This document shows positions 47,973 to 58,300 of a stretch of DNA of 64,000 nt, piece by piece. Under the pieces are notes generated by a model. The model was not told the DNA's origin. It did not search any database and saw nothing but the letters and a program-made list of their open reading frames with translations. Every line of letters begins with the position of its first letter. Within the stretch, counting starts at the first letter, position 1. A program made the position numbers and the translations under genes. The DNA lies in the NCBI GenBank assembly GCA_963978895.1, contig OZ022239.1, forward strand, positions 31,119,906 through 31,183,905, given 5' to 3'. Source of the DNA: Erpobdella octoculata. Lineage: Eukaryota; Annelida; Clitellata; Hirudinida; Erpobdellidae.

Positions 47973-50900
47973 TTTTTATTTTTCATTGCTTTCTTTTTTC
48001 ATTCTTTCTGCTTATTTCAGCTTATCAAAGCGCACTCCAACTCGACATGGAAGAGAACGATCCATGCCGCAACCTGCTCCTCGTAGCCATGGGAACCACC
48101 CTGTTCATGAAGGAAGATGTTGATGACGCCATTTCTCTTCTTTTCAAAGAGTAAAATTAAAATTTGATGGAAAAAATATAAATTTTTTAAATAAAAAAGT
48201 TTAACATTTGATGAAACAGTATTATATTTAAATGATAATTATTATAATTATTATTGTTATAACTGAAAATGTGATCTCTCTGAACTTTTGTTTGGGTTGC
48301 ATCGAATATTTCAATCTCACTGTGTCACAACAGCCAAACTAATAACGATTATTATCATAAATCGTATTATAAGCATCATCATCACCACCAGCAATCATCA
48401 TCATCATTACCATCTTTCTAATCACTATCATAACTCGTCTTTCAAACGTTCCAACTAGCATCGGAGGTGGCAAGGAACCAACCCAAGAAAATATCTGCTC
48501 CCTTCTCTGTCTCGGCCTCATCCGTTCGGACCTGGCCTTGACCCACGCGGCGGTCAACGAAATATTCAAGGTCGGCCAAAGGTCGATCGCCTGTTCTTCG
48601 ATTGATCTAGCGTTTCTTGGATCGAGGGCCAAGTTTTTATTGGTTGGTCAAATGTGCTAATTGTTTAGTGATTGGTTGATTGAAAGACTGAATGTTTTAT
48701 TGGGTAGTTATATTTTTTAAATAGGAATATATGTTTATATTTTATTTGTTGATAAAAACTAATTTATGCATATGTAAGTTTCATTTGTTGATACGAAAAT
48801 ATTAGCACTATTTGTTGTCTCAAATTTTCAAATTTTAACTTATAATTTTTGTATCCTTCCTCCTCATCTTCCTCTTCCATTCGTAGTCAAAATCCAAGTC
48901 AGCCTACCCCCACTTGAAGGACTTCCTGCGTGTCATCCATCTTCGTCCGGACCAATCAGAGGGCTGGGTGAGGGCGGCCATGTTCCTCCTTTCCGGTCGG
49001 GTGGACGACGACATCATTCGAAAGGTGAAGGTCATGTGCAGAGCTGCCCTGGAAAAGAGCGATAAGAAGTGCTGTCAGGTGATGTGAATCGTTTGTTGAG
49101 TTATCAATTAATTATCGTAATCATCATCATCACTGCCAGCAATCATCACCGATCGTCAACCTTATATGCTCTCAAAATTTTTTATAGAAGCAGTATTTTT
49201 TTCAAAACGAAAAGCTTTGAAATTCTAAAATTATTTGATTTTTTATCTCCCTCAAATTTGAAATGTTTTAATATTTTACAAATGTCACAACAGCAACAGC
49301 CTTCAATCAAATGATAGCGCGCGTGCACATCACCACAAGAAATCTTTAATGAAATGTTTCGTTTTAGTTTGTTTACCCGTCAAACTCTGTTTTTGGTTAC
49401 ATTCTTATTTTTGGACTTTTTTTTTTTTTATTTTATTCAAAATTTTTAAAATTGCATTAAAAAATAATACAATTATGTTCCAAATACACACTCGAGATGA
49501 AAGTTGTAATAAAAAAAATGCGCTTCAAGATTTGCTTTCGTTTGATGAGTGTTTATATTCTTATAAAATAATTACAATTTTTTAAATTGCATATTATTTT
49601 GTTAACTTTATAGTAAAAATATTTTAACTCCTTGAAATAATTTTATCAAGCATTTAAAATTAAATTTTTGCTGCGCCAAAAAACAAAACGTACTCTTTCG
49701 TATACATTTAAAATCGACTAAAAACAAAATGGTCGGTTTTAATATTTAACAATTGTCATATAAGTAGAGTAGATAAACTAATAAAGTGTAAGTATAAACA
49801 GTTAAAAATGTTTCAGTCAAAAGTTTGCGCAAGTTTGTCTCGTGTGACACCCCCTTTATAGGGAGCCGGATCCATCAAATTTTCGGGAGCCGTAGCCGAG
49901 CCACAAAAAAATGGCGGCTCCGCAAGCCTGCCGAGAATTAACAACAACAATCACAATTATAATAATAATACTACTGCTAATAATAATAATAATAATAATA
50001 ATAATCATCGTCATCATCATAATCGACATTTGATTTAGATTACTGATCAGCTGATTACCTGTCCAGGTTGAATGATCTCATATAATTGTTTCGTGATTGC
50101 AGGAAGCTCTACAGTGTCTGATCATCGTCACGTTGAAAGAATCTTCCCTTTTGTCGTCTCAAGCATCTTCGACGGAAAAAAACAAACTGTTAACGTCATT
50201 CTCGTTGGCTCAGAAACTCGTTCACCTGTATCCAGGTGGGCTTTTTATCGCGATAATGAAATTTTTCTCTTAAATAAATTTTAATTTTAAATAAATTTTA
50301 ATTTTGAATACATTTTAATTTTTAGTAAATTTTAATTTTAGATGAATTTTACCTTTCAATAAATTTTAATTTCAAATAATGTGTATATAATTTTCAATTG
50401 GCATTGATTGAGTAGAAATAGGATGAAATTTAAGATATTAATGCTTTGTAGTGTTTTTCCGTTTTTTTTTTAATTTCCTATTTATTTTAATGATCTATTT
50501 TGTTTACTTGCTATATTGTGCTTTTTAAACAAAAACAGATCAGCTCACCAATTGGTGCATGTTATTGGCTGCGGCTCAACAACAGCTGGCTGCCAGGCAG
50601 CTAGTAGCTGGCTCAGCTGATGTCAGTTATCTAGAGAAATTTGTTGTCACCACCTCCAAGAGTGTCATGGATCAAGGTGAGCTGATGATGATAATGATGA
50701 TGATGATGATGATGATGGTGATGGAGATGGAGATGATGATGATGACGATGATGGTGAATGTAGTACAAGTTTTAATGATGATGACAACAGTAGATGACGT
50801 TAACATCGTCATCATTATCACTACTATCTTTTATTTTATTATTTCAGTTGAAAAGGCTATCAGCTCGGACCGAGAAAATCCCTACCTGAAGGGCATGCAC

Positions 50901-51404
50901 TTGTGGTTGTCACGGCAATACGCCATCAGCCTCATTGGTTCTGGTAGAGTTAAGGAGGCCGAAACTTTCCTGCAAAATGTAAGCAATCACTGGTCAAATG
51001 AAAATGTGATGATGTCGATGATGATGTTTTTATGGTGATGATGATGATCATGTTAATATAATGATGATGATTTTGTTATGGTGTTGATAATGATTCAGTA
51101 ATGATGATGATGATGTTTGTATGGTGATGATGATAACGATGTTATGGTGATGATGATGATGAATCTGAACTTCCAGGCAGTCTGGCTCTACGATGACGAC
51201 AAGTTACTGAACGGACTCAACTCCTTCGTCGGCGCAAACGTTCAGCAAATTTCGGAAGAAATCGAAGTTGTTGGTGATGATGAAGAGGAAAAAGAAAATT
51301 TGTCAAAGGTTTTTGTTTTCCTGGATTATCATTATCAGCAACTACTACTACTACTATTACTACTACTACTACTGCTACAACTACTACTACTGCTGCTACT
51401 ACTG

Positions 51405-51453
<49 letters not shown>

Positions 51454-51949
51454 ATTCGTTAATACATTTATCATCGTAGCCGTCATCATTGAATCGTTGT
51501 CATGGCGATTTCATTTTTCTTTCCAGCTCCTGGCTGCACTTCTCGTCTCTTCTAGTCAAATCGGAAATAAAAAAGAATTGCTCGAAAAATACGTAAAGAA
51601 ATCCAGGTGGATTAAATTTTTTAATGGCTTGAGGTGTTGGTAATGATGGATGACAATGATGATGATAATGATGACAGTTGTTATGATAATAATGGTAAGG
51701 ATAATGTTGGTAATGATGGATTACAGTGATGATGATGATAATGATGACAGTGGTTGTTATGATAATGATGATTTAGGATTATGTTGGTGAATGATAGTGA
51801 TGGTGATATCAATGTATCTATGATTAAGATGATGATGATGCGATGATGATATCTCTTTTTTAAACATGTTTCATTGCTGTTTGTCTACTATCAACAGGTG
51901 GTACCAATTCAACCCGGAACTATGGGTGAAAATAGAAGACTCCATCTAA
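30985..51949 (+). CDS. SKIC3: SKIC3 (TTC37/SKI3), TPR scaffold of the Ski complex, 39 exons
   Basis: SKIC3 holds the helicase SKIC2 and the WD protein SKIC8 in the cytoplasmic Ski complex, which delivers mRNA to the exosome for 3'-5' decay. Exons: 30985-31074, 31421-31564, 32131-32228, 32514-32715, 32958-33053, 33333-33444, 35543-35674, 35923-36024, 36181-36329, 36452-36544, 36780-36904, 36982-37174, 37369-37448, 37835-37937, 38366-38418, 38814-38921, 39132-39248, 39412-39512, 39843-39945, 40213-40305, 40470-40559, 40740-40990, 41272-41333, 41436-41492, 41833-41901, 42164-42256, 42514-42682, 42827-42959, 43250-43333, 43561-43712, 48021-48150, 48459-48642, 48887-49078, 50103-50235, 50539-50676, 50848-50978, 51177-51308, 51527-51606, 51898-51949. 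All phases agree and the sum is 4,626 nt (1,541 aa plus stop), close to the roughly 1,560 aa of vertebrate orthologues. Every intron is GT-AG. The exon 3 donor (AA|GTGGAT) and exon 7 acceptor (an in-frame alternative starts at 35564) are least certain. Confidence 0.95.
31075..31375 (+). repeat. Duplicated donor-site segment plus (AGT)n in SKIC3 intron 1
   Basis: The first roughly 60 bp of intron 1, including the donor gtacgtggttttttgatata, is repeated at 31164, each copy followed by AGT runs (31126-31163 and about 31216-31362). The unit has a hairpin-like core (ttttttgat ... atcaaaaaa). Confidence 0.85.
33725..34728. mobile_element. hAT MITE in SKIC3 intron 6
   Basis: The element proper is 33733-34720 (988 bp), with termini CAGTGTTGGAAAAAGTAC and, inverted, CAGTGTTGTTCGGTAACG. 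The 8-bp duplication ttattatt lies on both sides (33725-33732, 34721-34728); it is within an ATT run and therefore weaker evidence. The ends are rich in aagtaaaagta-type subterminal repeats. No transposase. Confidence 0.82.
34729..35221 (+). mobile_element. 5'-truncated RTE-like LINE, 3' end
   Basis: Fragmented frames encode the C-terminal region of a reverse transcriptase: CVQSVLVYGTETWSMKVENL, then after a frameshift RRGRLRWFGHLERKSADDWV and GRSRKTWWECVKKDMDELGL. The last 85 bp match 3886-3971, with a (GAT)n tail. It is inserted next to the MITE in intron 6 of SKIC3. Confidence 0.8.
37835..43712 (+). CDS. SKIC3: SKIC3 exons 14-30: central TPR superhelix
   Basis: Residues about 539-1151, the best conserved part. 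PKWVLLRLGAYYFKNGNISE, TWERLGEAYLERGSYTSALK and GLGETCLQLA (exons 16-19), SLGVIAAS, NYALAQHCFIKSIE, VTAWSNLGFLYLLNDKKQ, LAHEAFKKAQSIEPHFVN and WYDAMDLFRHSVETDNH (exons 22-26) read colinearly with vertebrate SKI3. Exon 27 has an N/K-rich insert (about residues 992-1005) coded by AAT and AAG runs. Each exon is short and often covers part of one TPR, so TPR boundaries and introns do not coincide. Confidence 0.93.
40056..40145 (+). repeat. (TCTA)n-type microsatellite in SKIC3 intron 19
   Basis: Imperfect tetranucleotide run between exons 19 and 20; its translated frames are not genes. Confidence 0.9.
41491..41670 (+). repeat. (TATG)n-type imperfect repeat in SKIC3 intron 24
   Basis: TATG and TGTG units beginning at the donor of exon 24; low-complexity intron sequence. 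Confidence 0.85.
43885..46875 (-). mobile_element. Near-complete R4/Dong-like LINE (RLE type) in SKIC3 intron 30
   Basis: Minus-strand fragments in order are: an N-terminal segment with HKWSREEYKEVMWAYLL (46800-46546, possibly a Myb-like DNA-binding helix region); a charged linker (46438-45818); NWKSPGLDKVQNFWIKKF; a reverse transcriptase with AWIDYKKAFDSVPHSWI (motif A) and HLLYMDDLKLFA (catalytic YMDD); YKYLGIAEKG; YSFGIVNW; a CCHC finger CRICHQQEEHISHIISGC (about 44475-44420); and a restriction-like endonuclease RPDIIIQ with CLLIDVPND (about 44230-44160), ending at 43975. The single-ORF layout with a C-terminal PD-(D/E)XK nuclease is that of R2/R4-type elements; R4/Dong is the best fit. 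At least five frameshifts or stops break it. It is antisense to the host gene. Confidence 0.85.
46876..48020. other. Rest of SKIC3 intron 30
   Basis: No gene. A (CTT)n then (ATT)n run lies at 47907-47970, just before exon 31. Confidence 0.6.
47907..47970 (+). repeat. (CTT)n/(ATT)n microsatellite
   Basis: Compound trinucleotide run about 50 bp before the exon 31 acceptor; long open frames over it are repeat translations. Confidence 0.95.
48021..51949 (+). CDS. SKIC3: SKIC3 exons 31-39: C-terminal TPR arm and tail
   Basis: Residues about 1152-1541. The conserved Q-rich text KEPTQENICSLLCLGLIRSD, YPHLKDFLRVIHLRPDQSEG and AISSDRENPYLKGMHLWLSR read in order. This arm is expected to contact SKIC2 and SKIC8. 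Exon 37 has an acidic patch (GDDEEEKE). The protein ends WYQFNPELWVKIEDSI; the end looks natural because the last exon is preceded by a normal acceptor and the stop TAA is at 51947-51949. I see no AATAAA in the next roughly 600 bp. Confidence 0.9.
51338..51446 (+). repeat. (CTA)n microsatellite in SKIC3 intron 37
   Basis: About 35 imperfect trinucleotide copies with CTG variants. Confidence 0.95.
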
Positions 51950-52424
51950 AAAGCTCTTGATTGTCTTTTCTCTGTCAAAATTGTCGTCATGGTGGTTGTC
52001 GCAAATATTTTGATGTATTCCGTTCTAGAAATTGTGTGAAACCATTTGAAAATGCCATTTTGTTTACTTAATGTGAATTTGTTTGAAAATGTACAACTTA
52101 AATTACTTAAATGAGAATTTGAGATGGGCTCCACTAATTTAGTTGGTTGCAGTTTATTTGGTTACAATTCAATGAGTTAAACCTTTATGTTGTTTTTTTT
52201 TTCAATATTGAATTTTATATTTTTATTATGATGATCAGTGAGAATTCTCTTTTTTGAATAGTGAAGCGTGTTATTTTCATTTTTTTAAATCCTTTATATT
52301 ATTTTCGATTGTCTTCCAGTCACAAACTTTGAGTCTCAAAATTAACTCACTTCCCGTTATCCGATCGAGCTGAAATTTGGCACATCGACTTGGGCTGCGA
52401 GACAATTGAATCTATCAAAATTTC

Positions 52425-52522
52425 AGTCAAAACGGCCCCCGTCAAAACGGCCCCCGTCAAAACGGCCCCCGTCAAAACTGCCCCCGGCAAAACGGTCCCC
52501 GTCAAAACGGCCCCGTCAAAAG
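52425..52522 (+). repeat. 15-bp minisatellite, gtcaaaacggccccc type
   Basis: About six to seven copies with point variants. The unit style (short unit with internal CAAAACG) resembles the arrayed termini of the element at 4024, but no inverted partner or target duplication was found. Confidence 0.85.
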
Positions 52523-52949
52523 GGTCCATATTTTTGAATTTGAATTTAATTTTTGAATTTGGCTCTGGGCTTAAAAATAAAAATCTAGGATCGTATATAA
52601 AGGATTTATAATAAAAACTTTGTTTTTATGGGTTAGTTTTTATTTCAATATTAAAACACCACTGAAAATATTGCAGTTGTTTCCATTTGATCTGTGTTCT
52701 TGATTTGAGCACGTTGACCAATGAATGTGTCGTTGTTATGCTGGGAATTTAAAAATCATTAGAGTTGAGTGTAAATGACTTCAGATTAAAAGATTATATA
52801 TTCTAGGTATTGCATATAATAAAGTCCAGCATCTTATGATTGGCAAAGTACTTCGTAATATACCGGTGATTTCGTTGATGAACAACAACTTCACCTACAA
52901 TGACTGTTGTTTCCATGATTTCGAGTGAAATCAATTAATGTAGTTGGAT

Positions 52950-53180
52950 TGGACCATATATATGTTTTTCCGTTCTTGCTTGCTCTCCCGTTCCTGGTCG
53001 CTTTCCCGCTTCCGATCGCTTTCCCGCTCCCGGTCATTTTCTTTTTCCCTGTTAGCTCTTTCGATCTTGGTCGCTTGGTTGCCCGGGGTTCTTAGAGGTT
53101 TTTCAGAATGCTTGTCTCTCTCGCTCCCGTTTCCTTCCCCGCTTGTTTTCCCGTTCCCGGTCGCTTTCCCGCTCGTTATG
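52950..53180 (-). mobile_element. Helitron-derived fragment, minus orientation
   Basis: Pyrimidine-rich repeats (cgctttcccgctcccggtc) are the inverse of the block near the 3' end of the Helitron at 8640-8855. Confidence 0.5.
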
Positions 53181-53196
53181 TATGTATGTATGTGTG

Positions 53197-54304
53197 CAGG
53201 GACGTAAATTGCAGGGAGGCATTCCCCCCCCCCCTGATTTTCAAAATTTGAAATTTTTTACTTAGAGTTTAATACTATATATATTTTTTCTTAATTTTAA
53301 CTTTACTTAACCTATTGATGATTCAATGCGTATTGGAATCTTTTTGGCGTGTATAAACAATTCGCCCCCCCCCCTTGATTTCCAAAATTAAATTTTTTTC
53401 ACCTAGAGTTTATTATAAAAATTTTTAATTTTAACTTTACTCAACCTCGTGATGATTCAATGCGTATTGGATTCCTTTTTGCGTGTATGAATTCAATGCT
53501 AGATTTACCAATAAATGCAGAGTAATAAATTGTGTATCAGCGTTGGTCCAAAGTTTGGCTGTTTTCTGTGCCAAAATACAATCAGCTAACTCGTGGAACT
53601 TTACCCTATTAGTGGTATTGATACAATGTTGCTTCCCTAACAAGTGTCTACATCAAAGTTATTATTATTTATTACACAAAAATAAAATTCTACACAACCC
53701 ATTTTGGACGTCTTTTTTTACTAATCCTGTACTTGTCCATGCAATATGATTAAATCATTCACGCCCCTTATACCCACTGGCGGATCCAGAAATTCCTAGG
53801 GGGTGCACTTCAGAAAGATTTCACATTCTCTTAAAAAAAGCTGATGACCTGTGAATAAAATATTTTTCCAAATTTTTTCAAAGACTCACTTTTTCTTCTC
53901 AAAAGAGATAGGTACGGTCATTTTCCAAAAACAAGGTACTATACCCAAAAAATATCAATTGATACTCTGGTGGGGGGTGCATTTTTCCACTCTCCCTGCT
54001 TGTATCTACGTATTTATATAGATATAAAAAAAGTAATGTGTGTGAGAGAACATTCCATAGATGAACATTCGCTTATCACACCAAGCCGCAGGAGCAACAT
54101 TTGGCATGCAGGTAGAGAAAATTGATAAAAAAAATTTGAAAAATAAAAAAAATTCTGTAATTTATTTGATGTTTCATTAGGAAACAAAGAGTAAAAAACT
54201 AAGCAAAAAAACCCGGCAGCACCGGATAACCTTGTCAGTAAGCTAAATAATGGTGGAAAAATTTTATCCCCCCCCTCCTGGAAAATGCAGAATTTACGTC
54301 CCTG
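53197..54304. mobile_element. hAT MITE (CAGGGACGTAAATT termini) inside a TATG repeat
   Basis: The left end is CAGGGACGTAAATTGCAGGG. The right end, inverted, is CAGGGACGTAAATTCTGCA. Both are followed by a C/G run. The flanks tatgtgtg and ttagtgtg match at only 6 of 8. It interrupts a TATG microsatellite. Inside, 53774-53810 has a second, partial MITE-like end (cactggcggatccagaaatt). Confidence 0.75.
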
Positions 54305-54309
54305 TTAGT

Positions 54310-54741
54310 GTGTGTGTGTATGTATGTATGTATGAATGTATGTATGTATGTATGTATGTATGTATGTATGTATGTATGTATGTATGTATGTATGTATGTA
54401 TGTATGTATGTATGTATGTATGTATGTATGTATGTATGTATGTATGTATGTATGTATGTATGTATGTATGTATGTATGTATGTATGTATGTATGTATGTA
54501 TGTATGTATGTATGTATGTATGTATGTATGTATGTATGTATGTATGTATGTATGTATGTATGTATGTATGTATGTATGTATGTATGTATGTATGTATGTA
54601 TGTATGTATGTATGTATGTATGTATGTATGTATGTATGTATGTATGTATGTATGTATGTATGTATGTATGTATGTATGTATGTATGTATGTATGTATGTA
54701 TGTATGTATGTGTGTATGTATGTATGTATGTATGTATGTAG
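54310..54741 (+). repeat. (TATG)n microsatellite, about 430 bp
   Basis: Over 100 near-perfect tetranucleotide copies. All long frames over it on both strands (MYVC and HTYI repeats) are artefacts. Confidence 0.98.
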
Positions 54742-54759
54742 TATCGGATCTAGGAGGGG

Positions 54760-54905
54760 GCTAATTAAGAGCGAAAGAGTGAGCGGGAAAGCGACAGGGA
54801 ACGGATAACGACCGGGAGCGGGAGCGCAAGCGGGGAAGGAAACGTGAGCGAGAAAGAAAAACATTAGAAAAACCTCTAAAAACCCCGAGAAACTCCGGGT
54901 TCCCC
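54760..54905 (+). mobile_element. Helitron 3'-end fragment
   Basis: A purine-rich gagcgggaaagcgacaggga block followed by ccccgagaaactccgggttccccact parallels the Helitron 3' end at 8640-8855, but the hairpin is worn and the terminal CTRR is lost. Confidence 0.55.
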
Positions 54906-55182
54906 ACTATTATTTGTATAAAATGTTCCTTTTTGGACCCACTTCCAACAGGCTATCTAACCAGCACAATAATTTAAAATTAGGTGTTCCACACAGCAAT
55001 TGATTAAAATATGTTTTTAGAAAAAATAGGTTTTATTATATAATTTCATCTGAGTTTTAAAGTCTGTTTTTATTGACTTATGTTTTTCTAAAAGTTTAAA
55101 AACACCGTGATTACACGGGCCACTTAGTCGTACCACAGATTAAAAAACATTCCCATTAGATTAGCATAAAATTTTCAAATGC
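54906..55182. other. Intergenic, upstream of PI4KA
   Basis: AT-rich; nothing specific seen. It may contain the distal promoter of PI4KA. Confidence 0.5.
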
Positions 55183-55345
55183 CGTATATTGAGGAGGCGT
55201 ATTTCAGTGTGGTCTTCACTTATTAAGAAAGAGAAAAGAATTCAAAAAACGATAGATCCGTTTAATGCATTTTCGAATATTTTTAAAAGAAATTTATGAA
55301 ATATGGATGAAGACTCAAGACCTGCGTATTTTGGAATCCTTCTGG
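55183..55345 (+). promoter_or_regulatory. Probable PI4KA 5' UTR/promoter segment, duplicated downstream
   Basis: The segment from gtatattgaggaggcg to the start of exon 1 recurs at about 55903-56072. No TATA box or other defined element is claimed. Confidence 0.45.
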
Positions 55346-58300
55346 ATTTGGCGAGATCGCTGGCCTCTTCCGACCCAGCCCCGCTTGACAAGGTGATTTA
55401 TTTTGCAGTTTTTATCTTCATTTTGTAACTCACGCCATTTCAATATAATCAAGCATACTAGTGTACACGAAAGTCAATGTCTGCTTGAGCCTCCTCCTGA
55501 GCCCTGGCTATCATCTCTTGAATTCTCTCGGAAGCATTTCAGTAATCATATTACTACAGTACACAACCTGTAGTGTAAGAGCAATTTCTATGAAGTTTCA
55601 AAGAAAAAAGTGGCTAGAAGGGTTCGTTGCAGAGCTGAGCAGAAAGGAAAAGGACGGTTATAAACTCATGTAGTATAAATTTGTTGAATCTAACTAAACT
55701 CATAAATGTAAATTAAATCACCACCAATGTATTAGTATTTATGTGCTAAGAAAAAGCTCTCTGAAAGGAGGTTACTATATGAGCAGTACTTTTAATTAAT
55801 GGAATCTGTTAATTTTAAAGTCAATACTAAAATAAATTCACGAGAAAGAAGGATCTATGAGCATTTGAGCATAGAGCCCGAATAAATTAATTTATTTAGG
55901 ATATTTAATTGAGGAGGCATATTTTTGTGTAGACTTTGATTATTAAGAAACAGAAAAGAAAAAAAAACAGTAGATTTGCTTAATGCTTTTTCAAATTTTT
56001 CTAAACGAAATTTGTAAAATATGGATAAATACTCAAGCAAGACCTGTATATTTTGGGATCCTCCTGGGTTTTATTATAAATTATATAATTATATTTATGA
56101 TATTTCATTGGTTTATATCAGATATAATAAATATTATGTTTAATAATTTATAAGTAATAAAACAATTTTGTATTAAGGTCAAGAGAATGCTTTCCATGTG
56201 TCCTCAAGTCCATCCTTTTCCTACACCATTTCGCTTAGATATCAGGGGAACGGGTGCTGTGGTGGCATTGGGCGTTTTCTACCTGGAATCGAACCAGCAG
56301 GTGTGATTATTTTTATTATTATATAATTAATCAGATATTTCACCAAGAGATGGAATTTAGGATGAATATTTAAAATTAAACTGTTTTAATTAATTAAAAT
56401 TTAGTTTTCTTTACTATAATATAATTAATTTATTAATTTTATAAATTTTGTTAAATTCATGTATTACTTTTGTTTTATTTGCACAATTTTATTTTTTCAA
56501 TTTAATATATATATAATATTTAATATTTCTTCCGGACAGTATTCAAACCTGATACTTCCGTACTTCATGTCTTTGCTGGAAAACCTCCACAGGGCCACCT
56601 GGTTGCCCGGGGCTGGTAGTCTCCAGATGAGAGGTGAGTCCTCCACAGTGTTTTAAAATTATCAGTTATTCTGGTGTTGGTTAACGTTAGGGGCAGAGTT
56701 CGTGACAAACGTCGAAGGAACGAGTGCCTGTGGAGTGCGTTTTATTTGGACATTTGTGATGGCGATTAAAAGTGGTAGCAAGGACTATTAAAAGTGGTAG
56801 CAAGGACGATTAAAAGTGGTAGCAAGGACAATTAAAAGTGGTAGCAAGGGCGATTAAAAGTGGTAGTGAAGGGTGATTAAAAGTGGTAGTGAAGGGTGGT
56901 GACTGCAGTGTTGGATGCTGGTGTTCTGGCCTTATAGACTTTGATGAATTTTTTTTATAGGATTTAGCATAAATTCGGACAATCTCTGTTATGATTTATA
57001 GCATATAGATGAATGAGATGCACTGTGACTGATGATTTGAGATGTAAACAAATAAAGGAATTTCTAAACTTTGGTTTTTAGTTTGCTGAGTCATTCGTTC
57101 CAGTTGCTATTTGTTTATCTTTTTTTTTAACATCCGAAGATCTTATCATTTTCAGATCTGCCGATGAGCGAGTGTTTCTGTTTCGCATTCCATTCTCTCA
57201 TGGCAGACATTGCTGTCCGTAACCTTAATCTCGCTCAGAAGGTAATAATGCAGTAAATATGGATGATGATGATGATGAAGGTTATAATGCAGTAGAGAAG
57301 ATGATGATGGTGATGATGATGATGCAGTAGAGATGAGGGTAATGATGATGATTTAAAGATTTGATGAATTATAAACTTTAAGCAGTCAGTTAACCAAGAC
57401 TAACTTCATGGAATAATAGAAAAAAGTAAATATTTAATTTCTAATAATTGAATAATTATTTCCAGAACATTTAATGTATTATCAGCTTATTAAAATTAAA
57501 TTTACATTACAGATAATTGAAACACAAATGGAGATGTTCAAGAAACTCGCAGCCATGATTACGGAATCCAATTCAGAAATAACAAATGGTTACTTCATCT
57601 GGCAGTAGTGGTGATGATGATGATGACAAGTGGTGATGATGATGACTGGTTTGATGGTGGTAGTGGTGATGATGATTATGCTATTGTTGTTAGAGGAATT
57701 GTTTGGGTAATGGTTTTTGCAAAAAAGCTTGAGAGAATGATATGGTATTGATAAAATCGATAATGTTTGTGATAATGATGATGATAATGATGTCAAAAGT
57801 TATAAAATTTAGTGCTGATTATAGTAATTCTGCTTATGATGTAGAAAACTGATATGGTTTAGTAAGACTAACATATTATCTCATAAATATGCATTAATGA
57901 TTAACCATCGAATACGTAATCAGCAAAAGCTTCTTTCCGCCCAACAGATTCCAAGTGTCGCTTTCTTGTCCCGGCCTTCCTCGGAACGGCCAGAGTCCTC
58001 GGACGTTTTCCAATCTACTCTTCTCCTCCTTTCTTTCCCTCTTTCTCTTTCTTTCTATCGCTCTATCCAAAAGTGGACGACAGCACATCGGACGGCATCG
58101 TCAACGGTAACCAGTCTTCGCCCGTCAACAGTGGTGGTGGTCAGTGTAAGAACGGGAGTGGTCAGTACATAAGGACCTTCACCTTCAGACCTATCATTCC
58201 TCGTGTCATGTCCTACAACATGTTGGCAGGGTCGCCTGATAGAGGAGCTTCGGTGACTCCTCCAGTGAAGAGCGGTGGAGGTTACGGCAAGATGGAGAGG

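Larger units (their letters stand above)
51950..53188. other. Intergenic, SKIC3 to PI4KA, left part
   Basis: Probable SKIC3 3' UTR, then sequence typical of Helitron 5' parts (gatcgagctgaaatttggcac, 52363-52383), a 15-bp minisatellite (52425-52520) and a pyrimidine-rich block (52975-53175) that is the inverse of the R/E/S-coding block of Helitrons, with a worn hairpin (gcccggggttcttag). Confidence 0.55.

Noticed and set aside
47861..48154. 97-codon single-exon gene starting MDHVYCGR
   Set aside because: It runs through a (CTT)n(ATT)n tract and into true SKIC3 exon 31; the acceptor at 48020 and phase continuity support splicing instead.
53774..54000. Second MITE nested inside the MITE at 53197
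   Set aside because: The left-like end cactggcggatccag is present, but no inverse right end was seen; kept only as a note.
54235..54864. Several 140-209-codon open frames of MYVC and HTYI repeats
   Set aside because: Translations of a (TATG)n microsatellite.
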